From Bostrychus sinensis (lineage: Eukaryota > Chordata > Actinopteri > Gobiiformes > Eleotridae), in assembly GCA_020698575.1 (NCBI GenBank), contig CM036254.1, forward strand, positions 4,153,883 to 4,217,882: a stretch of 64,000 nucleotides of DNA. The letters run 5' to 3'. Position numbers and translations under genes: made by a program. Position 1 is the stretch's first letter. Each line of letters starts with the position of its first letter. Under the pieces are notes generated by a model, which made no database searches, was not told where the DNA came from, and saw nothing but the letters and a program-made list of their open reading frames with translations. Positions 34,901 to 46,900 of this stretch are shown here, one piece after another.

Positions 34901-37900
34901 GAACCTGTTCCGTCACATACTGCAGATTCTGTCGGGAAGTGCAAGAAATATTGAACATCAGAGTCATCTTTGTTTAACTTGGCTCAGCTCCAGTCTTTTC
35001 ATCACTGGGGCTTCAGTGTTAGAAATATGCGTAAACCAAAACAATAACCTACCTAACTGAGCATAACTTACTGGAACTATTTTTACAGATATTTTCTTAA
35101 GCATGTTTCTGGAACCATTTGACAATATCCTTATCCACCCAAAATAACTAGAACTGTTGACTGTCATGATGAAGAAAATAAACAAAACTCCTGTTTAATC
35201 CAATTTTCTTGCCTTGTAATCTTCTAGTACTTGTGTATTACCGTGGGGGTGAGGTGGGGTACACTCTGGACAAACAGACTACAATACTTTTCTATTTAGG
35301 AATTAGCGTTAGCCCCAAATATCACAAATTATGAATAATCAAGATAATTTTAGACAAACAACTACATGTGTGTTATGTCAGTGCATGCTAAGAAAACAAG
35401 TACATTGATGTTTAGCTGCTTTATTTAACCTCTTAAACCTGATTAGAGCCCGACGGGGCCCCCTTGCGTCCGCTTGTTGGGACCATAGCGGGGAGATACA
35501 ACGGCTGACACACACATGTTTGACATCCTCGTGTTCGAACAATTCATGGCAACAAAACTATCTACTTCAATTTCTATTCAACAGTTGGATTCCGCCTGGA
35601 TTTTTTAAAAATAAAACATGTATATCTTTCCATTACTTTGTTTATTTGGCACAAATTTTGCTGCAGTAGACCAAGATATGTGAAATTTTCAATTTATGTT
35701 GTTATTTGCTTCACTACAGGAAGGAAAAAGGCTTTTTTGGAGGCAAATATGTGTTTTTTTTTCAGGCGGAAATTAGAATAATCCATTTCAACCTCAATTT
35801 ATGGTCAAACAATACAATTTATTAATATTATTTCTCTTCCACAGTAATCCCCAAAGTCCACCACTTAATTTGCTACCAAGGTTAGCTATGTACACCTAGT
35901 AAATGCTAAGTAAAACTTTAATAAATGCAGATATAGAATTTTCGGGAAAAAGGCCTCAGAGCTTAACAGGTTAATTAGCAATTAGCATATGCAGGGCTCA
36001 ACAAGCTGAATTTAAGACTTTTTTAGACCTTATAAGACCAATGTTCAAGAAAATTAAGACCTGTTTTGTAAGCATGCAGTGTACAAAAAGTTGAGTTGTA
36101 AACACAGCTATGCCAATTAATTACAAACATTTGGGACGGTGAGTGCTGCAAAGCATTTTGGTCTTGGTAAGAAAAGATGTGAAATCTCATATCGGCGAAG
36201 GTAAAGCGCCTTAAAGCCTTTAAGTGGACATCTGATAATAAGATGTGAACACAGGTGGTTACATTAAAAGTACATGATGCATTTAAGACCTGTTTTAACA
36301 TATTTAAGACTAGTGCTGCACAATATATCGCAAAATTATCAAACACAATATCCGTATCGCAAGAATCTAAATATATCACAATAACGCTGTGGTCTTCCAT
36401 CTGACAGAGATTTACACTGAAGAATCATTTTCCACCAGAGCCTTAAAAGAACATGTGTTGTGACTAAATAAAAATGTTTAAAAAGTTCAGTTTTAGTGGT
36501 AATTTAATTAATTTAGTCACAGCTTAGCCTTGTTTTATTCCTGGTTTAGTCTGTGTTAGGTTTTGATTTTGTCGCTGTTTTGACTTGTAAATACAGGAAC
36601 TTACATTTTTGTGAAATGTAGTGAATTTAACTTACTATGTTCGAAAAGTAGGCTCTATTTTCAAATATCGCAATAATATCAATTTTCAATATAGTTATCG
36701 AATATCGCATGTTTTCTCCATATCGTGCAGCCCTATTTAAGACCTAATACTCTGCATCTCGCGCAACACTTTTTAAGGCCTTAAATTCAGAATTTTAAAT
36801 GTAAGACTTTTTAAGACCCAGCAGAAACCCTGTATTTATCACTAAACCCTAAATGCTATGTAATATAATGTTTTTACAGAGTATTTTACAGCGTCACCAC
36901 CAATTCCACTTCACTAAGTTCACTTTTAGCAACTAGGACTGACTTAGATCTGGGAAAAAATCATTCATAGATTTTAATCCAGGGGTCTGCAACCTTCTGG
37001 ATCCAAAGAACCAATTGCTGCCAAAAATATTAAACTTGCATCTGTAAAGAGCTGCAACTAATTTTAATCACAAAAGTCGTTTAGCTAGCTTAGATAACTG
37101 AAATATAAGCATGTGGTGGATGATCATTAATTCAAACTAACAAAGAACTGTGTTAAATACTGACTGCACTGATTATCTTTTAATTGGCAGCAGTGTAATA
37201 CAGGAGCCAAGGACACTCTGAGAACTGGAGTTACATCCAGTAACTATTTCTTGGTGCTTTTCTACAGCTAAACCTATGCAAATATTCAGTATGTAGCCTA
37301 AATTTAGTCCAGTTCCTTGTCACCTGCTGTGATACTGATAAATGTTGGGAATGTCCAGGACTGAGATAAAAGCTTTCCTGTCCAGATTCAGAGCAGCAGC
37401 GTGTGAACGGTTATCAGCTCAAACTCAGTGTAAATAAGAAGACGTTTCCTGAACAAGGCCGAGGTCAAACTGCTGCTGTTGTTACTAAAGTCACTTACAC
37501 ATGAACAACTGGGAAATCCATCCAAAATACAAATAAAGATAAACTGTAATCTTACTCGTCTTCATATTTCTAATAGAAAGTATGCAACACTAAAAATATT
37601 ATATGTATTTTGTGGTCAACAGAGCTTCAATTCTCAAGATGTGGAGTAAAGAAAGATGTGTTTGTTTTGATCAGGTTTTTTCTTGTGAAATTTAAGACCT
37701 TTTTAAGATTTTTTAATGCTGCTTAAAGAAACAATAACCTGTATACATTTTACAATATTAAAATATCAGTATTGGTCTCTGAAACTCATTGGTTTTATTT
37801 TAAAGTTCTAATACAGGTGAAATAACTCCAGTTTTACATTAAAAATCTCAAAACAGATTCATAAATTTCAGTGGTAACAGCATTTACTGTTGTGTGGATG

Positions 37901-40900
37901 TTTTTAGCAACATTACACAGCCAGTACACTTAGCTTTAAAAAACTTACTAAATAAATAATTGCAAAACCACTATTGATGGAATTCATTGCCAAATTTACA
38001 CCCAAATTATAAAAAATACTTCTCTGTTGTTACTTAACTTATTTTTGACAAGAACAACGCTGAAAAACATGACTTAGACATCAAATTTAATACCTTTTTA
38101 ATATCTTAATATATTATGTGAGATTAGTTATTATTATAATTATTATTACTTGTATTCTCAACTGGTGGGTCTGGAACCAAAAGTGTGCCGCCTTCTTATT
38201 CTTAGCTGGTTGTGAAGTGAAGAAATTTGGATACAAATGAAGTTTGTTTTGATATATGAGACTTTTGATGAGGTTATGGACAAGGATGTAAAATACTAAA
38301 CAACAAAATAATAAAATAAACTTTGGAAAACATGGTATTTGTTATCTTGTCTATTAAAAACCCTTGTATTAACTCAAAAACAGTCACATCACCTGGCTTC
38401 AAAACCTAAAATAAAATGGCTTTGACCTAGATTCTCAGCAGATTGTGAACATTTTAATTGTATCCAGTTTTTTTCCCCCTTGTATCGTAAAAAAACAAAA
38501 CCCAAATCCTTATTCACATCTGCACCCAGTCCTGTTTTTCAGCTTCATTTTCCATGGCGACACTAAAAGTGGAGTTTAGCCAAATAATTGTGTTGGCCCG
38601 ACAAGAAAAATCACAGTCACACAGGAGAAAAACAGCACATTTTGCATACAATACTGTTTAAGTGTGTCTTAAATCTCCATGCTCTCCTCTGTCCCTGGTT
38701 TAAAGCGTAGCTCGTGACAGATTTATGCGCTAAGTTGCTCGCACGTGTCTGTGTCTGTGCAGATGTGCTCCGCTCACATCCTGCTGTGGTTTGATGAGTC
38801 GGCGTTGGCTCAGGAAAATCCACTCGACTCGACTCGACTCAGCAAAAAAAAAAAAAAAAAAACCTGCTCTGAGCTAAACTTTCACTGGACTGAGGTTTAT
38901 GTGCACGTGCTGCAACTCATTAAGGACTCGTCTTATTTCTACTCAGGCTTTATTTTGTCGAATTATGTTCCAAAATATGTTTCCAAGATAAGGATCCTGT
39001 ACAAAAGCGTGTGATTAGAGAGTGTGGGACAGAGGGGACAGTGTCAGATAAACTTTATCTGAGTCAAGGACAAAACAGTCCCCAAAAGCAGCAGCCTCTT
39101 CCTCTTCCTTCAGATAAACATCCTACAAACAAACATCCTCGTGCTTTTAAAGATGCTAACATACAATTTAAAGCAGTGTTGTTCTGGGAACAGTTGGAAA
39201 CATCTGGTATGTAAACGTTTAAGTAGTAATAAAAATGTCAAATCACATTCAAGTATGTATTAAGGGTTGTCTATTTTGCTAAATTGACTTTTCTGTGCTT
39301 TCTACCATGTTATAATGTTGTTCCCTCATCAAAAAAATACTGTAATCTCCTGTATTCATCCAGTCTGCTCTCATTTATTTATCCAAAAAACAGTGTACAG
39401 CTCTGTTTCCACTGATTCCTCACATATATTTTTTTATTTTGTAGGAAAATGGCATCATACAAAAAAATAAGGAAGTAAACAGCTTTTTTCCCCCAATTTA
39501 TTCCCATAAATTCACATAAGGTCCCATAAATTCCTGTTTATTTCCCATGGAAAATTTCCAACTTTGAAAATTCGCGGTATTTTGCAACCCTATTCTTCAC
39601 AGACATTTTTTTTATTTTGTAGGAAAATGGCATCATACAAAAAATCTAACAGTTTTAACAGTTTTTGTTCAAAGGAGCACAACAGCTCTGCCCTCTGCTG
39701 GTCTCTTCACATGTTTCTTTATGGCACCAGTAGAAAACTTATTAAAAACATTATTTTTTTAGTCACATCATGTTTTTAAAGGTTGAAAAGTTGTTCTAGA
39801 GAAGACCAAGATTGGTTTAAAAATAAGAATAAAAGCAGAAAATATCCTTTTTAAGATTTTTGACAATTGTTAGAAATTACAAAGCTGTTTTAAATTATCT
39901 GCTAAAAGTGCTTTGTCCTTGAGTGTTTCCCAACTGGTGGGACAGGACACAAAAGTGAATCGAAGGGAGGTTGAAAATAGTCTAAATGTTCACTTTATTT
40001 TAAGTCTAAATATTGTTTGAATGACATGAAATTGTGAAAGAAATTTAAAAAAAAAAAGTGCTGTAAAGGTTGTAGTAAAATAATAAAATAAAATAAAAAA
40101 AAATAAAAAAATAAAATAAAATAAATAAATAAATAATTTAAAAAAATAATAACTTTAGATTTGTTAAAAAAAATGGGTTACAATAAAATGATCAGGGATA
40201 AAATTAGGCTGAGAAACCTGGCTTCACCAGTGTCCTTCAGTTTTATCGCATGCTGTGGCCACAAAGTAAAATGTGCGTTGTCTCTTTAAAAGCTGATACA
40301 GGAGTGTTACGGTAAAAGCGGTCTGTCCGGTTGAACCTAAAAACCCTTCTCTGTAAAAGCTGAGGCGGTGTCTGTCTGCACTGACTCCTGCAGATAACAG
40401 AGTTTAAAATAGACCGAGCTGGATTAGACGAGAAGTGAGGAGCAGATAAGAGGAGGAGGAAGAAGAGGGCTTTTAGATGGAAATGTGCACTCGAAACTGG
40501 CACACGATAAAGAAACTGAAATAATGTCTGTGCCCAGCTTTCAGATATAATAATGTTGAAAATGTGACCAATAAGAAAAAGCCTGCAATTATCAATACTT
40601 AAATATGTCCAATTATAAAACCCAGTGATTTGATTTTCTTCTCTCAAAGCAAAGAGCTGCAGGTTGGAATGAGAGGACAGGTGCGCTGTGTGAGAAAACA
40701 GGTTCAGAAAGAATAAATGAATGGAATAAATGTGTTCGTGGTGAATGAGTTAATCTGCATTATGGCCATAAACGACTGAAAGAAATATTAACAATTACTC
40801 GCTATGCTGTACAGCAGAGTAAAGGGAGAGTCAGGACAAATTAAACGTAAAATTAAGCAACTGTTTCCTAAAATATCCAGCCTATAACTGTCTTTAGTTA

Positions 40901-43900
40901 AAAAAACAACACATTTTAGTTATGACTTTGAATTTAATAAAATGTAATGACAGGTGATGCCAAGCCGGGGGTTAATGGTTAATTGATAATCGTTTGTTAA
41001 GACTTGGGCTGCACCTAACGATTATTTTGATAATAAATTAATCTGTCAATTACTTTTTTAATTGGTCGATTAATAATTGGATAGAGAAGTGCGCGTAAAA
41101 TAGTTAAAAACCTGAGGTATTTTATAGTTTTTGTTAAAAATTGGTGATAATTCTACCAAAAATCACTTAATTTTTACAAAATTAAATCAAAGCTACAAAC
41201 TTCTTGAAGATGTTTATATAGAGCATTTATACATAAAATATCATCTGTAATACATATATGATTTTTTTATTAAAAACACAAACTGTACATTGTTTTTAAC
41301 TGTTTACTGCTCTATCTAGGTAAAAAAACCTTCTCTCACAGAACATGGCATGTATTAAATATCCCAGTTGACGATTATCAATTATAATCGATTATAATCA
41401 ATTAATCCGATTAATTGTTGCAGCCCTAGTTAAGACTACCAAACAATCAATGAAAGAAAATTCACCAAATGTCCATCCCCAGCAGAGATGTTGCACGATT
41501 TAGAGACAGTAGTTTAAGTCAGAGGCAGGAGCTGAAGATGTTTCTGTTCTCTTTGTTCATGACGAGGATGAAAAGGATTAGAAACGAGTCCATCAGAGGA
41601 CAGCTCATGTGAGAGGTTTTGAAGATAAACTGATAAACAAAAAATGTCCTTAATAGTCATCCACAATTTGAAATTATCCATAACTGGACTTAGTACTGTT
41701 CAAATACAAAAACGCTGCGTGCTCAGATTAATCTCATTTCAACACTGACTTGTGCGAGGCAGCTTCCTTATGAGTTTCATCTGTGTCTCGTTTCTCTCTG
41801 AAGCAGACAGAGCTACAATGGAGGCGTCTGTGTTTTGACTGAGGACAGACTCGGGACAGGAGGACAGCGGCGCGGCTGTGTGGGGACGAGACAGGGACAC
41901 AAGAGGGACATTATTCATGAAACCTCTACACACGACACTGAGGCCCACACATTCAGGTCAACAACATCCTCTGATAGTACTCGAACACAGCTGAGACAAG
42001 CTGCGAGCAAAACAACAACAACAGGGCGGCCATTTTGAAATTCATACTTTTAAGGAGTTAGAGTAAATTCAGGATGATATAGCAAGGGTTAAACCATCAC
42101 TAAACGTAACGCAAATCTAGGCAAACCTTCATAATCCGAGGAGAAGAGACTTGGGACTAAACCAGGACTGATTTAAAGATAAAACTAAAGCCTAAAGCAG
42201 AAGAAAACGAGAATAAACATGAGACTAAACCAGGAGGAAATTCAAGACATAATCATAACAAAACCAGGTCTAACTCTGACCCTAAATTAGGACCAAAACA
42301 AGATTTAACTGGGATTAAATTATGTTAAAACCAGCAATAGGAACTAGAACTAAAAGTATGAACTAGTAAAAGATTCAAGACATAATGAGGACAAAACCAG
42401 GTCTAACTCTGAGCTTAAATTAGGACTAAAACACAGTTAACTGGGATTAAACAATGTGTAAACAAAGTACTAAAATTAGGGCTGAATTAATAAAAGATTC
42501 AAGACATAATCAGGACAAAACCAGGTCTAACTCTGAGCTTAAATTAGGACTAAAACACAGTTAACTGGGATTAAACAATGTGTAAACAAAGTACTAAAAT
42601 TAGGGCTGAATTAATAAAAGATTCAAGACATAATCAGGACAAAACCAGGTCTAACTCTGAGCTTAAATTAGGACTATACCACAGTTAACTGGGATTAAAC
42701 CATGTGTAAACAAGGTACTAAAATTAGGGCTGAATTAATAAAAAATTCAGGACATAATCAGGATAAAAGTGGGATTAAAACATCGGACTAATCAAGGACT
42801 AAATACAAACTAAACCAGGACTGAGCTATGGACTAAATGAAGACTAAACCAGGACTAACTTAAAGAAAATCCAGAGCTTGTTCGTGTAATCGTGCAGTAT
42901 TTTGAGCTCTGCCAGTGCCTTGTTTTGGTCTCAAAAATCCCTAACATCTTCTTGAACTTCTATGAATGTCCCTGTTGTCATCTCACTGCTGTTGCTCAAC
43001 ATCAAACTCTCCCTCTCGCTCTCTGAAGCCCACTCAGAGCAGGAGCAGATGCAGCTGAACCTCTGCCAAACTCTCCACTACTCTCCGGCTCACTCCCAAT
43101 CTTTACAAAACCCTCTCGTCCAATCAGATCGCAGGATTCAGGGACGAGCCTCCTCTACTTCCTGTCTCCAGTCACTCACTCTGTGTTTATCTCCCAACAC
43201 TGAGCCAACGGTTTCTCCTCCTCCAGGCTCATCGTAAATAAAGTACTGCAGTCTTTAATTAGTATTATTATTGCTGAATTACAATTATTATAAACTAATT
43301 CTTTAGGACCAAAAATATTTCCAGCAAACTACTTAAAAGGCTTGACAAAAAAGCACAAAATTGTACACAAATTTTCAACTTTTTTAATATTGTGACAATT
43401 GGAAGACAAGCACTCAAACAAGAAATCTAGGTTTATTTCCACGGTTTATAAGGTTTCACGTATACTTATTGTAAATATTTCTCTGTGCTTCGATGTAAAC
43501 TTAACTCCTCCGACTACAGTAGCCTCAGAGGGTCAAAACTCAAACCTAAAATCCCCAATGGGAAATGTACACAGCTGGATAGAACTGATTTATTTATGTT
43601 ATTATAATATTGGCTGTAGTCTAAACATACTCTTAGTCAAAAAAGAAGAAAACGGTTCATTATTTTGTATTAAAATTCACTTGTTCTGTGTGATTTGCAG
43701 TTGTTGATAATGTTATAGTGATATATTTTGTGTAACCCTCTTTGCCCTGATTTGTTGTGATCCTAAATCGTGTTTTTGACTTGACCGAACCGTTTTCCAG
43801 CTGTGAGGGCCCGGGGCCAGTTCAGACAGATCTCTTCCTCTTTAAAAACTAAGCCCCTCTTTGTGCTCAGTGTTTACAGCTCTGCAGCCCCAGATCCTAA

Positions 43901-46900
43901 AATCCTGGCTTTTCACTCTGTCACCAGCTCTGAGGCTCAGAGCAAGCGCAATAAAAATGATTTAGAAACAGAAATATTTACAATCTAGTAAGTAGATTAA
44001 AAAAATATGCTTCCATTAAAGCCAAAACATCCATAACTGTAGGATGCTTCACTTGTAGTGCTGCAAAATAGGTTATATTTAAGCCAGATGCCCTTCCTGA
44101 CTCAACATTCTCCATTTATTAGGGCTTAGGACTGGCTTATTTTGTATAATCAACTTCAAATCATGTTATAATGTTGTTACCTCATCCAAAACAGACCTGG
44201 AGTTTGTGTTTTGTTTCATTCACACCTGTTTAAGTGATCCTGTAGTCTAAGGCGCTGAGTTTCTGAGGCCTCAGAACGCTCGGTTTCCACAAAGCACCGC
44301 CCACTCCAGGAAGCACTGACCAATCAACAACAATCTACATCCAGTCTGCTCTCATTCATTTATACAAAAAACAGTGTACAGCTCTGTTTCCAGTGATTCC
44401 TCACAGCTTTTTTCATTTTGTAGTAAAATGGCATCACACAAAAGATTTAAGGAAGTGAAGTGCTCTTTTTCTTTGATTATGTTATAAAAATTGCAACACT
44501 CTGCTGCCCTCTGCTGGTCTCTTCACGGCACCAGAAGAGTTCTCATTAAAAACATTTTCTTTCAGCCAGATAATGTTTTTAAAGGTTATAAAATGTGCAT
44601 AAAAGCAGAATATATCTTCTTTAAAGTTCACCAAAGCCTGCATGTGTGTTCCGCTGTTTAAACATATTCCAGTGTTAAGTCTTGAATCCTAAATTGCTGA
44701 ACTGAAACTGCTGCCTCTTCACGCCGCACAGTGACATAATCCTTCCTCTTTATTAATAATATTTTCCACTAATACTTGGTGTAAAGGCTGCAGATCTGAG
44801 GAGAACTGCCTCCCACTGCTCTCTCTGTGGGGAGGTGAGTGCAGGGTCAGCGGTGGTGTAATGGGCCACAAGAGCTCGGCACAAGCGCATGATTACTGTG
44901 ATTAAGGTTTACAATGACGTCTGTCTGAAGAAAACTGACAAGTCATGCACCACTGACACAGTTTTAGCTTGGATTTCAACCAATAACACAGGAAGTTTGC
45001 CCTGTCAGAGTCTAAAAAGATTTTGGTGTGAAAAAGTCTGAGAGAAATATCACTGCCTTCCAGTTTCCTACTTTTTCCAAAGCCAGGGAATTACAGAATG
45101 TAAAGTCTTTGGGCCAGCTTTGGGATTTTTAACTCATTTCTAAGTATACAATGCATCTTAGCCCAAAAAAAAATAAAATAAAATAAAAAGATTTAGCTCA
45201 TGAAGTAAAACAACCAGGGATGCACGATATTAGCAGAACACAAGATATGCAATAACCACGATTCAGAAAACACACTTATTTTGACTTTAAGATAAATGGC
45301 CATAACAATATTGTGATAAATTTAGTTTGTTGTGATACAAATTTGTCCAATTTGGCGATAAAATATAAATTTGCGATATTGTTGGGCCCTAAAAAAAAAC
45401 TTTAGTAAAGTGAAGTATAAAGTCCAACACTATCCATTAGGGCTGTGACAAGACACAAATCCCGCATGACGAGACGTACCTCTTTCCTATCAACGCAACA
45501 TAAACCGATAATAAAGTCTGGACTCACCGATCTGCTCCTCGGGGATGAGGCTCTCGATGGGCGGCTCCAGCTCGGAGCTCTGTCTGAGGTAACTCTTCAT
45601 CTGCGTGAGGAACTGTCCTGAGCGTCTGCAGCAGCTCCGAGCCGGACTCGAACGCCTGGCTCTGGTCCGTCATGTAGCTCAGGTAGTCCTGCACCAGCCC
45701 CCCGAAGTACGTCGTCTTGTCCTGGGACATCTCCAGCACTCTGCGGATCGCCCTTTTCTCCGGCGTCAGCAGCGAACTAAACACGCCGCTCATTTTCCTC
45801 AGCTGTCCCTTGAAGGCTTTCTGGATGACCACGGCGCTGGCACTGGAGCGACGCTTGGTCCGATGGCCCGGAGGAACCAGAGTCAGGTCCTGGTCCTGGT
45901 CTTGGTCGCTTTCCAGACTCACGCCGTAATCTTGATCGTCTTCGTCCTCCTCATCGTCGTCATCGTCATCCATACTGGAAAAAGGAGGCCGAGAGAGCGG
46001 CAAGGATGCGTCTATTTCCTCAAAAGTTGGAGGATTTGGGTCGTGGATGGGAGGGAAGTAAAAATCCAGCGACCCTGAGGAATCAGTCGAGACGCTCAGG
46101 TCGCTCAAGCGCTGCTCCCCTCCCGTACTTTTATCATTGTTAGTAGTTTTGCCACCATCTGGGATTTCTTCTTCGCTGCTTTCTTTACACGTCACGCCTC
46201 TCTGCAGCTTAGCCCTCCTCAGCGCTCGCTCAATCACGTGATCCTCCATCGCCAGGTGGCACTGTGCGTCTTCCTGACTCGAAGACGGCGACATTTTGGA
46301 CCTTCTCGGAGATGAGGACAACGAAGGCAATGAAATGGGAAGTGACGGTTTAGGAATAGTAATGGGCGAACTTATATTTAAGATCTTTTTCGGCGGAGAA
46401 GTTGACGGGCTGATGCTGAGAGACGACCCTAATCGTGATAGCAGGCTTATGTCTTTGCTTCCTCTGTCTCTTTCCTCGGACTTCTGCTTTTGGACGACTA
46501 TCCACGGGACTTTTTCAGGCATGCTTCTTGCTCGTGTCAGCGGAGCCGAGCGGCGATTTGCAAATTGCGGCGGTGGAGGTCTTGGAGGAGGAGGAGAGCG
46601 CTGAGAAACAACACTATCCGGACTAACTTTCTCAACTTTGCTTGGACTTATATGGCTCTCTTCCTGTTTAGCTTCACTAAAACTTTCCAATTCTAAGGCG
46701 AGAGGTTCGTGTTTCGAGGCGTCATTTTGGCAGGCTTCAGTTTTGTTGTTGGCGTCTTCTTGGTGGACTTTTATGAACAAAGGGTTGATGAAGCAGAGAG
46801 CGCCGTTGGACTGGCAGCACTCAAGCTCCGAGGGTGTTCGAGTTTGTAGTCTTGGGCGGATTTGTATTGGAGATGATATTGAGATGGTAGAAGATCTGTT

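Larger units (their letters stand above)
33917..45527 (-). other. Large rin2 intron (11.6 kb)
   Basis: No exon was recognised. It contains a nested MITE block (35994-36832), the inverted copy of an slc24a3-intron segment (36312-37128) and an A-rich tract at 40065-40150. It also holds a hAT-like MITE (41005-41428), the degenerate 124-bp/11-bp array (42060-42870), and a duplicated ~450-bp repeat (39302-39790 and 44164-44600). A CACGATAT-like element lies at 45216-45392. Other parts are AT-rich and show nothing clear. Confidence 0.75.

Noticed and set aside
45605..46078. + strand 157-residue frame and neighbours
   Set aside because: Antisense of the large rin2 exon.
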